This document shows, one piece after another, positions 7,677 through 16,106 of a stretch of 64,000 bases of DNA (the stretch's first letter is position 1; each line of letters opens with the position of its first letter). The position numbers and the translations under genes are program-made. The notes beneath the pieces are model-generated. The model was not told where the DNA came from. It ran no database searches and saw only the letters and a list, made by a program, of their open reading frames with translations. Source of the DNA: Devosia nitrariae (GTDB lineage: Bacteria; Pseudomonadota; Alphaproteobacteria; Rhizobiales; Devosiaceae); contig NZ_BSNS01000024.1 of the NCBI RefSeq assembly GCF_030160115.1, positions 372,001 through 436,000 of the forward strand, given 5' to 3'.

Positions 7677-8303
7677 ATGAAAGATCCCGTCGATCTTTAC
7701 ATGAACACGCTCGTTCCCATGGTGGTCGAGCAGTCCAACAGGGGCGAGCGCGCGTTTGACATCTATTCGCGCCTTTTGCGCGAGCGCATCATTTTCGTGA
7801 CCGGCGTGGTCGAGGACAACATGGCCTCGCTGATCGTGGCACAGCTGCTTTTCCTTGAGTCGGAAAACCCGAAAAAGGAAATCGCCATGTACATCAACTC
7901 GCCGGGCGGCGTGGTGACGGCGGGCCTTTCCGTCTACGACACCATGCAGTTCATCCGTCCGCCGGTAGCCACAATGTGCATGGGGCAGGCGGCATCGATG
8001 GGTTCGCTGCTCCTGACCGCGGGGGAGAAGGACATGCGTGCCGCGCTTCCCAATGCCCGGATCATGGTCCATCAGCCCTCCGGCGGCTATCAGGGACAGG
8101 TCACCGACATCCTGATCCATGCCAAGGAGGTCGAGGGCCTCAAGCGCCGGCTCAATCAAATCTACGAGAAGCACACCGGTCGCACCTATGACGAGATCGA
8201 GACGGCCCTCGAGCGCGACCGATTCATGAGCCCGGACGAAGCCAAGACTTTTGGGCTTATCGATAGCGTCTATGAGAAGCGGGCGGTTCCGGAAGCCAGC
8301 TGA
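7677..8303 (+). CDS. clpP: ATP-dependent Clp protease proteolytic subunit
   Basis: ClpP forms the tetradecameric serine protease chamber that works with ClpX or ClpA. The 208-residue product has the full catalytic triad: Ser107 in GQAASMGS, His132 in MVHQPSGG and Asp181 in ERDRFMS. The YINSPGGVVTAG oxyanion and handle region and the N-terminal MVVEQSNRGERAFDIYSRLL are typical of housekeeping ClpP. A short propeptide precedes the latter. It begins 248 bases after the small upstream gene and is followed, 172 bases on, by clpX in the same direction. Each probably has its own promoter, given the gap. Confidence 0.98.
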   Translation: MKDPVDLYMNTLVPMVVEQSNRGERAFDIYSRLLRERIIFVTGVVEDNMASLIVAQLLFLESENPKKEIAMYINSPGGVVTAGLSVYDTMQFIRPPVATMCMGQAASMGSLLLTAGEKDMRAALPNARIMVHQPSGGYQGQVTDILIHAKEVEGLKRRLNQIYEKHTGRTYDEIETALERDRFMSPDEAKTFGLIDSVYEKRAVPEAS

Positions 8304-8475
8304 GAGTGATGGTTTCCCGCAATCCACAGCGCTGTGCGACTGTGACAATGGTGTAATTGCACCCAGCCGGATCGACCGCTAAGGTCGGTTCGGCTTAGAC
8401 TTTCTTTAGGCCTCGGGCGTTAGCCTATACGTCAACGTCCGATTTTGGAGGCGCCCCGCCTCCGGGAGTAACAGG

Positions 8476-9753
8476 ATGTCCAAAGAGACAACGAACGGCG
8501 AGTCCTCCAAGAATACGCTGTATTGCTCGTTCTGCGGCAAATCACAGCATGAGGTTCGCAAGCTGATCGCCGGTCCGACGGTGTTCATCTGCGATGAATG
8601 CGTCGAGCTGTGCATGGACATCATCCGCGAAGAGAACAAGACCTCGATGGTCAAGTCCTCCGATGGCGTGCCGACCCCTTCAGATATCTGCAAGGTACTC
8701 GACGATTACGTCATCGGCCAGGGCCGCGCCAAGCGCGTGCTCTCCGTGGCGGTCCACAATCACTACAAGCGCCTGCATCATGCGGCCAAGAACCAGGACG
8801 TCGAGCTTTCCAAGTCCAACATCCTGCTGATCGGGCCCACCGGCTCGGGCAAGACGCTGCTGGCGCAAACCCTTGCACGCATTCTTGACGTTCCGTTTAC
8901 AATGGCGGACGCGACGACGCTGACCGAGGCGGGCTATGTGGGCGAGGATGTCGAGAACATCATCCTGAAGCTCCTGCAGTCGGCGGACTACAATGTCGAG
9001 AAGGCGCAGCGCGGCATCGTCTATATCGATGAGGTCGACAAGATCTCGCGCAAATCGGACAACCCCTCGATCACCCGGGACGTCTCGGGGGAGGGTGTAC
9101 AGCAGGCACTTCTCAAGATCATGGAAGGCACCGTCGCCTCCGTGCCGCCGCAGGGCGGGCGCAAGCATCCGCAGCAGGAGTTCCTGCAGGTCGATACGAC
9201 CAACATCCTCTTCATCTGCGGCGGCGCCTTTGCGGGGCTCGAGAAGATCATCGCGGCGCGTGGCGAGGGGTCCTCGATTGGTTTCTCGGCCGTGGTCAAG
9301 GATCCGCAGGACCGGCGGGTCGGCGAAGTCCTTGCCGACGTCGCGCCCGAAGACCTCGTCAGGTTCGGTCTCATACCCGAGTTCATCGGTCGCTTGCCGG
9401 TGCTGGCGACGCTCGAGGATCTCGACATCGGCGCGCTCATTGAAATCCTCACCCAGCCCAAGAACGCGCTGGTGCGCCAGTACCAGCGACTCTTCCAGAT
9501 GGAGGACGTGGAGCTGACGTTCCACGAGGATGCCTTGAAGGCCATCGCCCAGAAGGCCATCGAGCGCAAGACCGGCGCGCGCGGGCTGCGCTCGATCATG
9601 GAAGCCATCCTGCTCGACACCATGTACGACCTGCCTTCGCTCGAGGGCGTCGAAGAAGTGGTGATCTCGGAAGAGGTGGTGAACGGCAAGGACGCGCGGC
9701 CGCTCTACATCTACGCCGAGCGCAAGAAGGAAGACATCCAGGCCGGCGCCTGA
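8476..9753 (+). CDS. clpX: ATP-dependent Clp protease ATP-binding subunit
   Basis: ClpX is the hexameric AAA+ unfoldase that feeds ClpP. The N-terminal zinc-binding domain shows Cys17, Cys20, Cys39 and Cys42. Walker A GPTGSGKT is at 120-127 and Walker B IVYIDEVDK around 187. The ClpP-docking IGF loop is at 268-270, and sensor/arginine residues lie in the EFIGRLPV and TGARGLRSI regions. The 425-residue length is standard. In alphaproteobacteria ClpXP also degrades cell-cycle regulators. The leader of about 170 bases contains a CTTT-N16-CCTAT that only weakly resembles an RpoH site. A strong hairpin terminator lies 27 bases after the stop. Confidence 0.98.
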   Translation: MSKETTNGESSKNTLYCSFCGKSQHEVRKLIAGPTVFICDECVELCMDIIREENKTSMVKSSDGVPTPSDICKVLDDYVIGQGRAKRVLSVAVHNHYKRLHHAAKNQDVELSKSNILLIGPTGSGKTLLAQTLARILDVPFTMADATTLTEAGYVGEDVENIILKLLQSADYNVEKAQRGIVYIDEVDKISRKSDNPSITRDVSGEGVQQALLKIMEGTVASVPPQGGRKHPQQEFLQVDTTNILFICGGAFAGLEKIIAARGEGSSIGFSAVVKDPQDRRVGEVLADVAPEDLVRFGLIPEFIGRLPVLATLEDLDIGALIEILTQPKNALVRQYQRLFQMEDVELTFHEDALKAIAQKAIERKTGARGLRSIMEAILLDTMYDLPSLEGVEEVVISEEVVNGKDARPLYIYAERKKEDIQAGA

Positions 9754-9780
9754 TCGAAGGCGATTTCCGGATCGGATTGG

Positions 9781-9814
9781 CCGGAGGGCGCCATGCGCCC
9801 TCCGGCTTCGTTTT
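9781..9814 (+). terminator. Intrinsic terminator after clpX
   Basis: CCGGAGGGCGC, loop CAT, GCGCCCTCCGG (9781-9805), followed by a T-rich tail ending TTTT. It is a perfect eleven-pair stem. Confidence 0.9.
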
Positions 9815-9926
9815 CTAGAGCGGGTTGCGAAAAAAGCCTGTCCCGGACTCGATCCGAGATGGGAAAAATCGCGACGACAAAAAGCTAGAGCACGCCATTT
9901 GATTCCATCAAATCGCGTCGCTCTCC
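9815..9926 (-). repeat. Dispersed palindromic intergenic repeat, copy A
   Basis: It begins CTAGAGCGGG and contains a second CTAGAGCACG unit whose core is a hairpin (ATTTGAT, TCC, ATCAAAT), then ends in CGCTCTCC. Its reverse complement matches the repeat at 16741-16810 closely, including the AGCTTTTTGT-GTCGCG arm. It fills the clpX to Rsm22-like gap, and the next gene's ribosome binding site (AAGGAG) starts right at its edge. Confidence 0.75.
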
Positions 9927-9939
9927 AAGGAGCGGCAGA

Positions 9940-10932
9940 TTGGCCGATGCGTTTCCCGAAGAGTTGACGTTGGCGCTGCGCGAGCTCGCCACGGGCCGCT
10001 CGCGGCGGACGCTCGCCGCCCGGGCGGGGCACATCTCGGAACAGTATCGCGATCGCGCTCCGTCGACCTGGCACGTGGCGGCGGAGGAAGATACGCTCGC
10101 CTATGCGCTCAGCCGCATGCCGGCAACCTATGCGGCCGTCTCCTATGCGCTCTGGCAGGTGGACGCGCTTGTGGACGGCTTTTCGCCCAGGACCCTGCTC
10201 GATGCCGGATCGGGGCCTGGTACGGCGAGCTGGGCGGCCTGCGCACTCTGGACGGACATGGCGCAGGTGACCATGCTCGACCATAACGACCGATTCCTCT
10301 CGCTGGCCCGGTCGCTGGCGGCCTCGAGCAGCCAACCGGCATTGCGGGAGGCGGGCATCCTGCGGGGAGACGTGACAGCGGCCGAGTGGCACGCCGGGAG
10401 CCATGATCTGGTGACACTCGCCTATGCGCTTACCGAACTTCCCGACGATGCGGTCGAGCCGACGGTCCTTCGATTGTGGAACCGGACCGAGGGCGTCCTC
10501 GTCATCGTCGAGCCGGGGCGGCCGCACGATTATCGGCGGCTGATGCGGGCACGTGAAGCGCTGGTCCGGGCCGGGGCACGAATCGCGGCGCCCTGTCCTC
10601 ATGACGAATCTTGCCCGCTGGTGGACCCGGACTGGTGCCATTTCGCCGTGCGCCTGGCGCGCAGCCGTGATCACCAGGCGCTCAAGGGCGCGCGCCTTGG
10701 CTACGAGGACGAGAAGTTCAGCTACCTCGTTGCCGTGCGTCCGCACCTTACGGTACGTGGCGGCTGGAGCCGCGTGATCAAGCGGCCGGCGGCGACCAAA
10801 TTCTCAATGGATATGCAGCTTTGCACCCAAGGCGGACTCGTCGACCGGCAGGTGCTCAAGCGCGACAAGGAGCAGTTCAAAAGAGCTCGCAAACTCGAAT
10901 GGGGAGATAGGACGGCAGAGCCCGGAGCGTGA
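9940..10932 (+). CDS. Rsm22/METTL17-family protein (mitoribosome assembly factor homologue)
   Basis: The start is TTG 9940 with AAGGAG seven bases upstream. The 330-residue protein has a class I methyltransferase fold: LLDAGSGPGTASWA around residue 86 is the SAM-binding loop, and LAYALTELPDD around 160 the later strand. A cluster CPHDESCPLVDPDWCHF (about 221-237) supplies three closely spaced cysteines. This is characteristic of the Rsm22/METTL17 family, whose eukaryotic members associate with the small mitoribosomal subunit and bind an iron-sulfur cluster. Bacterial members are mainly alphaproteobacterial and little studied. A role in small-subunit assembly is inference from homology. Methyltransferase activity is doubtful in the family. 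Confidence 0.82.
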   Translation: MADAFPEELTLALRELATGRSRRTLAARAGHISEQYRDRAPSTWHVAAEEDTLAYALSRMPATYAAVSYALWQVDALVDGFSPRTLLDAGSGPGTASWAACALWTDMAQVTMLDHNDRFLSLARSLAASSSQPALREAGILRGDVTAAEWHAGSHDLVTLAYALTELPDDAVEPTVLRLWNRTEGVLVIVEPGRPHDYRRLMRAREALVRAGARIAAPCPHDESCPLVDPDWCHFAVRLARSRDHQALKGARLGYEDEKFSYLVAVRPHLTVRGGWSRVIKRPAATKFSMDMQLCTQGGLVDRQVLKRDKEQFKRARKLEWGDRTAEPGA

Positions 10933-10985
10933 GCCAGACGCATGGCTGTTAACCGCACTGTTCACGAAATTCCTACGGGAGTTGA

Positions 10986-11011
10986 CTTGCCTGGCTCATA
11001 GGCGAACCTAT
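10986..11011 (+). promoter_or_regulatory. RpoH (sigma-32) type promoter of lon
   Basis: CTTG (10986-10989), 17 bases, then CCTATTT. This fits the alphaproteobacterial heat-shock consensus CTTG-N17/18-CYTATNT. It lies about 90 bases before the ATG of lon, a classic heat-shock gene. An overlapping TTGACT at 10982 could also serve RpoD. Confidence 0.6.
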
Positions 11012-11103
11012 TTATTAACCGGAATCGGGCCTCGTCTTTATGTTTGGCCCTCTCTAACGGGCGCGCCCCTAGTTTCCTCCCTGGCGCCCGGAAAGGATAA
11101 GAG

Positions 11104-13533
11104 ATGTCGGAAACCAATCTGACCGGCGGAGAAATCAGCCGGGATCGGGTCTACCCGGTCCTACCGTTGCGCGACATCGTCGTGTTCCCCGGCATGATCG
11201 TGCCGCTGTTTGTTGGACGCGAGAAATCGGTCAAGGCGCTTGAAGAAGTCATGCGCGATGACAAGCACATTCTCGTGGTCACCCAGAAAAATGCGCAGGA
11301 CGACGATCCGGCGCCCAATGACATTTATTCGACCGGCACCATTGCCACGGTTCTGCAACTCCTCAAGCTTCCGGACGGGACGGTGAAGGTTCTGGTCGAA
11401 GGCCTCAACCGTGCGACCATCGACCGCTACCTGCAGACGGACGAATATTTCGAGGCCGAGGCGACTGTCCTCGTCGAGCCCGAGCACGATCCCGTCGAGA
11501 TCGAGGCGCTGGCGCGCTCAGCCCAGACCGAGTTCGAAAACTACGTCAAGCTCAACAAGAAGATCTCGGCGGAGGTCGTCGCCGCGGTCCAGCAGATCGA
11601 CAGCCACAGCAAGCTCGCCGATACCATCGCGAGCCACCTGGTGGTCAAAATCAGCGAGAAGGAAGATCTCCTCTCGACCGTGTCGCTTGCCGACCGCTTC
11701 ACCAAGATTCTAGGCCTGATGGAAGGCGAGATCGGCGTGCTGCAGGTCGAAAAGCGCATCCGTTCGCGCGTGAAGCGGCAGATGGAGAAAACGCAGCGCG
11801 AGTACTACCTCAACGAGCAGATGAAGGCCATCCAGCGTGAGCTGGGCGATGGCGAGGAAGGCTCCAACGAGGTCGCCGAGCTCGAAGAGCGCATCAAGAA
11901 GACCAAGCTCTCCAAGGAAGCCCGGCAGAAGGCCGAAGGCGAGTTGAAGAAGCTGCGCGCCATGAGCCCGATGTCGGCTGAAGCGACGGTCGTGCGAAAT
12001 TATCTCGACACGCTTCTCAGCCTGCCCTGGGGCAAGAAGTCCAAGATCAAGCGCGACCTCGAGCATGCCGAGACGGTGCTCAACGCCGACCATTATGGTC
12101 TCGAAAAGGTCAAGGAACGCATTCTCGAGTACCTGGCGGTGCAGTCCCGCACCGGCAAGCTCAAGGGTCCGATCCTCTGCCTTGTGGGCCCTCCGGGCGT
12201 CGGCAAGACCTCGCTTGGCAAGTCGCTCGCCAAGGCCACGGGTCGCGAGTTCGTGCGCATGGCCCTGGGTGGCGTGCGCGACGAGGCCGAGATCCGCGGT
12301 CACCGGCGCACCTACATCGGCTCAATGCCCGGCAAGGTGATCCAGTCCCTGAAGAAGGCCGGCAAATCCAACCCGCTGTTCCTCCTCGACGAGATCGACA
12401 AGATGGGCCAGGACTTCCGGGGCGACCCGAGTTCGGCGCTTCTCGAGGTGCTCGATCCCGAGCAGAACCACACGTTCAACGATCACTATCTCGAGGTCGA
12501 CTACGACCTGTCGGACGTGATGTTCGTGACGACCTCGAATACGCTGAACATCCCCGGCCCGCTGATGGACCGGATGGAGATCATCCGCCTTTCCGGCTAC
12601 ACCGAAGAGGAAAAGCGCGAGATCGCGCTGCATCACCTGATCCCCGAGACGCTTGCCGAGAATGGGCTCAGCGCCAAGGAGTTCGTGCTCTCCAACGAGA
12701 TGCTGACCAAGGTGATCCAGCAATATACCCGCGAGGCGGGGGTGCGGAATCTCAAGCGCGAGGTCTCCAAGCTCATGCGCAAGGCCGTCGCCGAGATCAT
12801 GAGGACCAAGGTCGACAAGATCGAGATCGATGAGGAGCGGTTGGCCAAGTATCTCGGACCGGCGGTATTCAAGCACGGCGAGATCGAGGCAGAAGCTCAG
12901 GTCGGGCTGGTCACGGGCCTTGCCTGGACGTCGGTGGGCGGCGAGCTCCTGACTATCGAGGGGGTGATGACGCCGGGCAAGGGCCGTATGGGCGTCACTG
13001 GCAACCTCAAGGAAGTGATGAAGGAATCGATCACCGCCGCGATGGCCTATGTGCGCTCGCGCTCGATTGATTTCGGTATCAAGCCGCCCATGTTCGACAC
13101 GCGCGACATCCACGTCCACGTGCCGGAAGGCGCAACGCCCAAGGACGGTCCGTCGGCGGGCATCGCCATGGCCACGGCCATCATCTCGGTGATGACGGGC
13201 ATACCGGTGCGCAATGATGTCGCCATGACTGGCGAGATCACGCTGCGGGGCAGGGTGCTGCCGATCGGCGGCCTCAAGGAGAAGCTCCTGGCCGCGCTGC
13301 GTGGCGGCATCAAGACGGTGCTGATCCCGGAAGAGAACGTGCGCGATCTCGCCGAGATTCCGGACATCGTCAAGGAAGGCATGGAAATCGTTCCTGTCAG
13401 CCGCATGGACGAGGTGGTCAAGCACGCGCTGGTTCACCAACCCGAGGCGATCGAGTGGAACTTCGATGAGAAGCCCGCGGTCTCGTCCAGCATCGAGCCG
13501 ACCGACGAGGCAACCGCCGGACTGCCGCACTGA
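11104..13533 (+). CDS. lon: Endopeptidase La (Lon ATP-dependent protease)
   Basis: Lon is a hexameric AAA+ serine protease that degrades misfolded and regulatory proteins. The 809-residue chain has the N-terminal LonN domain (about 15-210, beginning VYPVLPLRDIVVFPGM), Walker A GPPGVGKT at 362-369, Walker B LFLLDEIDK, and a C-terminal protease domain with the dyad Ser684 (PKDGPSAG) and Lys727 (GGLKEKLLAALRGG). Length and domain order are normal for LonA. A GGAAAGG-like site precedes the ATG. It has an RpoH-like promoter upstream and an intrinsic terminator directly after, so it is probably monocistronic. Confidence 0.98.
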   Translation: MSETNLTGGEISRDRVYPVLPLRDIVVFPGMIVPLFVGREKSVKALEEVMRDDKHILVVTQKNAQDDDPAPNDIYSTGTIATVLQLLKLPDGTVKVLVEGLNRATIDRYLQTDEYFEAEATVLVEPEHDPVEIEALARSAQTEFENYVKLNKKISAEVVAAVQQIDSHSKLADTIASHLVVKISEKEDLLSTVSLADRFTKILGLMEGEIGVLQVEKRIRSRVKRQMEKTQREYYLNEQMKAIQRELGDGEEGSNEVAELEERIKKTKLSKEARQKAEGELKKLRAMSPMSAEATVVRNYLDTLLSLPWGKKSKIKRDLEHAETVLNADHYGLEKVKERILEYLAVQSRTGKLKGPILCLVGPPGVGKTSLGKSLAKATGREFVRMALGGVRDEAEIRGHRRTYIGSMPGKVIQSLKKAGKSNPLFLLDEIDKMGQDFRGDPSSALLEVLDPEQNHTFNDHYLEVDYDLSDVMFVTTSNTLNIPGPLMDRMEIIRLSGYTEEEKREIALHHLIPETLAENGLSAKEFVLSNEMLTKVIQQYTREAGVRNLKREVSKLMRKAVAEIMRTKVDKIEIDEERLAKYLGPAVFKHGEIEAEAQVGLVTGLAWTSVGGELLTIEGVMTPGKGRMGVTGNLKEVMKESITAAMAYVRSRSIDFGIKPPMFDTRDIHVHVPEGATPKDGPSAGIAMATAIISVMTGIPVRNDVAMTGEITLRGRVLPIGGLKEKLLAALRGGIKTVLIPEENVRDLAEIPDIVKEGMEIVPVSRMDEVVKHALVHQPEAIEWNFDEKPAVSSSIEPTDEATAGLPH

Positions 13534-13558
13534 CGTCACTTTTCCTGCGAACCAACGG

Positions 13559-13583
13559 AACGGCGCCCTCGGGCGCCGTTTTT
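13559..13583 (+). terminator. Intrinsic terminator after lon
   Basis: AACGGCGCCC, loop TC, GGGCGCCGTT, followed by TTT, 26 bases after the lon stop. Confidence 0.9.
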
Positions 13584-13800
13584 CGTTTGGACAAGTATGT
13601 GGGTGGGGTGTGGCTCCTTACGTTACGTTTCCCAGCGCTCCTGTCGAAATCTGTCGGTTGCCGCCGTCATAAGGGCAGCCAGACCGTGGTCGTGGTTGTC
13701 GGGAACAAAGCAGGTACGTCTACTTGTAACGCGCGCGTGAAGCAGCTACATCGATGTGCCTGTCCAAGGCCATGGCGGCCCCGCATAACGGAGTTCACCG

Positions 13801-14997
13801 GTGCACAAGCCGCTCCTCGTCATCCTGACCGCCGTGACGCTCGATGCCATCGGCATCGGTCTCATCTTTCCGATCTTGCCCGCGCTGCTGCGCGAAGTCG
13901 GGCACATCACCGAGACGGCGACGATGCTTGGGGTGATGCTGGCGCTCTATTCGGCGTGCCAGTTCCTGTTCTCGCCCGTGCTCGGGGTCCTCAGCGATCG
14001 ATTCGGACGGCGTCCCGTACTGCTCGTATCACTGGCGGGTGCGGCAATAGACTATCTTATCATGGCGCTTGCACCCGATCTCTGGCTCCTGGTGCTCGGG
14101 CGCGCCATCGCCGGCGTCACCAGCGCCAACATGGCCGTTGCCACCGCATATATCACCGACATCTCGAGCGAGGAGGAACGCGCCCGGCGCTTCGGCCTCT
14201 TCCACGCCATGTTCGGCATCGGCTTCATCATCGGTCCGGTTCTCGGGGGTGTGCTCGGCGACATCTGGGTGCGCGCGCCGTTCATTGCGGCGGCGTGCCT
14301 CAATGCCCTCAACTTCGCGCTGGCCCTCTTCGTGCTGCCGGAATCACGACCGGGTCAGCCGGGCGCGAGATTCGATCTCGATGCCCTCAATCCCTTCAAG
14401 CCGCTCAGATGGGCACTGACTTTTGCGGCACTCATTCCGCTGATGGCGATCTTCGTCATCATGAACTTCGTCGGCACCATGTACGGCACCGTCTGGGCAA
14501 TCTTCGGAGAAGACAGCTTCCAATGGACCGGCATGATGATCGGTTTGTCGCTTGGCGCCTATGGTGTCTGCCATGCGGGCGCCCAGGCGTTCCTTACGGG
14601 TCCAGCAGTGGCGCGGCTGGGCGAACGCTGGGCGCTGGTGACCGGCCTGGGCTGTGAAATAGCGGCGCTGGTCATTCTGGCTTTTGCCGGACAGGGTTGG
14701 GTCGTCTTTGCGGTGATGCCGCTGTTCGCGCTTGGCGGCATCGGCATACCCGCGCTTCAATCGCTCGCCACCCGGCAGGTCGGCAGCGACAAGCAAGGTC
14801 AGCTTCAGGGTGTGCTCGCCAGCCTCGTCAGCCTTTCGGCAATCTTCGGCCCGGTGTTCTTCAGCCTCGCCTATTCGACCATCGGCGACGGCTGGCCGGG
14901 GTTGATCTGGATCGTTGGGGCGGGACTCTATCTGCTCGCGTTGCCGCTGATGCTCGGAATCCGTACCCGGTCGGTTGCCGCGGCGGCTGCCGAGTAG
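13801..14997 (+). CDS. MFS transporter of the Tet(A)/TCR type
   Basis: A 398-residue, twelve-helix major facilitator with strong resemblance to class A/C tetracycline antiporters along its whole length. The opening LLVILTAVTLDAIGIGLIFP, the motif A loop GVLSDRFGRRPVLLVSLAGA, AYITDISSEEERAR after helix 4, GPVLGGVLG in helix 5 and the later ARLGERWAL are all typical of that group. It would exchange a drug for protons across the inner membrane. GTG 13801 is chosen because GGAG precedes it and the family N-terminus begins there. No tetR-type repressor lies next to it, unlike mobile tet genes, so it is more likely a chromosomal multidrug pump. Actual tetracycline resistance cannot be inferred. Confidence 0.85.
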   Translation: MHKPLLVILTAVTLDAIGIGLIFPILPALLREVGHITETATMLGVMLALYSACQFLFSPVLGVLSDRFGRRPVLLVSLAGAAIDYLIMALAPDLWLLVLGRAIAGVTSANMAVATAYITDISSEEERARRFGLFHAMFGIGFIIGPVLGGVLGDIWVRAPFIAAACLNALNFALALFVLPESRPGQPGARFDLDALNPFKPLRWALTFAALIPLMAIFVIMNFVGTMYGTVWAIFGEDSFQWTGMMIGLSLGAYGVCHAGAQAFLTGPAVARLGERWALVTGLGCEIAALVILAFAGQGWVVFAVMPLFALGGIGIPALQSLATRQVGSDKQGQLQGVLASLVSLSAIFGPVFFSLAYSTIGDGWPGLIWIVGAGLYLLALPLMLGIRTRSVAAAAAE

Positions 14998-15204
14998 TTT
15001 TTACGCCCGCGGCAGGAAATGCCCGGAAAACCGGGAAAGACGCCGATTCGGCCTTGCGGGATCGGATTTTGCCGTTCATTAACAACTTTCCGCCGCTCAG
15101 CGGTCCGAAACGCCCGGAAATCCTTGCCTTTGGTGCAGAATCGACAAAGGGTTCTCGCGTTTTGGTTCGCCGCCGCAGGCGGGCTTTCACTGTGAGGATA
15201 CGCT

Positions 15205-15477
15205 ATGAACAAGAACGATCTGGTTGGCGTCGTTGCCGACAAGGCCACGATAACCAAGGCACAGGCGGCCGAAGCTGTTGACGCAGTGTTCGAAGCCATC
15301 ACCGGTGCCCTCAAGAACGGCGATGAAGTGCGCCTGGTCGGTTTCGGCACCTTCGCCGTTTCCCAGCGCAAAGCCTCCACCGGCCGCAATCCCGCGACTG
15401 GCGCCGAGATTCAGATTCCGGCTTCCAATCAGGCCAAGTTCAAGCCCGGCAAGGGCCTGAAGGACTCGATCAACTAA
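15205..15477 (+). CDS. hup: HU family DNA-binding protein
   Basis: HU is a small dimeric protein that bends and compacts DNA. The 90-residue sequence starts MNKNDLVGVVADKA and has the FGTFAVSQR core and the DNA-contacting arm GRNPATGAEIQIPAS, ending FKPGKGLKDSIN. Length and motifs are exactly those of HU-beta-type proteins. In many proteobacteria hup follows lon directly; here a TetA-like pump sits between them. GAGGA precedes the start. A strong terminator follows the stop. Confidence 0.96.
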   Translation: MNKNDLVGVVADKATITKAQAAEAVDAVFEAITGALKNGDEVRLVGFGTFAVSQRKASTGRNPATGAEIQIPASNQAKFKPGKGLKDSIN

Positions 15478-15504
15478 GATCGCATTGGTCGCGATCTCGC
15501 CTTC

Positions 15505-15540
15505 GGCCCCGAGCGCTTCCGCGCCGGGGCCTTATTTTTT
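15505..15540 (+). terminator. Intrinsic terminator after hup
   Basis: GGCCCCGAGCGC, loop TTCC, GCGCCGGGGCC with one bulge, then TTATTTTTT. Confidence 0.9.
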
Positions 15541-15576
15541 CTGCGCAAGGCGGGCAGGGCCTGCCGCAATCTCAGG

Positions 15577-15605
15577 TTGACGCAACCGGGTCGAATGCCT
15601 AATCA
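15577..15605 (+). promoter_or_regulatory. Promoter of tRNA-Val
   Basis: TTGACG (15577-15582), 17-base spacer, TAATCA (15600-15605), about 40 bases before the tRNA. Confidence 0.6.
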
Positions 15606-15644
15606 GTGCGCCACTCCCTGCGGGACCATGGTCCCGGTTCAGGC

Positions 15645-15720
15645 GGGCGATTAGCTCAGTTGGTAGAGCGCCTCGCTTACACCGAGGATGTCGGCAGTTC
15701 GAGCCTGTCATCGCCCACCA
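15645..15720 (+). tRNA. tRNA-Val (anticodon TAC)
   Basis: A 76-base cloverleaf with acceptor GGGCGAT/ATCGCCC, D arm TAGCTCAGTTGGTAGAGC, anticodon stem CCTCG/CGAGG around CTTACAC (anticodon TAC), T arm with AGTTCGAGCCT, and encoded CCA. Confidence 0.96.
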
Positions 15721-15892
15721 TCCTTCCCGGCGCGCGGCAGTTCGGCCAGGGCCAGTCATTTCCGCGCCATATCTCACGCGACGCAGCCCCAGTCACCTGC
15801 CATCGAAGTGGCCTGAGCGATCTCCTCGGCCCAGACTTTCCACATGCGCTGTGGGGTTCACAAGTTTGTCGCGGCTTGTCTGTTTTCGGCGC

Positions 15893-15921
15893 TTGACTTG
15901 CCCGGAGAGCGCCGATACACG
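15893..15921 (+). promoter_or_regulatory. Promoter of tRNA-Asp
   Basis: TTGACT (15893-15898), 17-base spacer, TACACG (15916-15921), 30 bases before the tRNA. Its own promoter suggests it is not cotranscribed with tRNA-Val 230 bases upstream. Confidence 0.6.
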
Positions 15922-15951
15922 AAGCCCACGTCGCGGGCATGACCTGCTTGC

Positions 15952-16028
<77 letters not shown>

Positions 16029-16106
16029 TTTCCTTCCAGACATTGCGATCGAGCGGCGGCGTCGTATCCTCTTGCCGTATGGCTGCATCAAGCCTAACTA
16101 GGCTTC

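Noticed and set aside
7450..7680. A 76-residue TTG-started frame before clpP.
   Set aside because: Arg-rich composition typical of an out-of-frame reading of GC-rich DNA, no ribosome binding site, and it overlaps the clpP start.
8400..8440. An RpoH promoter before clpX (CTTT-N16-CCTAT).
   Set aside because: The -35 lacks the CTTG core and the spacer is short, so it is no better than chance.
8680..10746. A 688-residue minus-strand frame opposite clpX and the Rsm22-like gene.
   Set aside because: It lies antisense to two well-recognised genes and crosses a strong terminator; its sequence has no family features.
13801..14997. Calling the MFS pump a tetracycline resistance gene.
   Set aside because: Resemblance is strong, but there is no repressor, no mobile context and no way to show substrate specificity from sequence.
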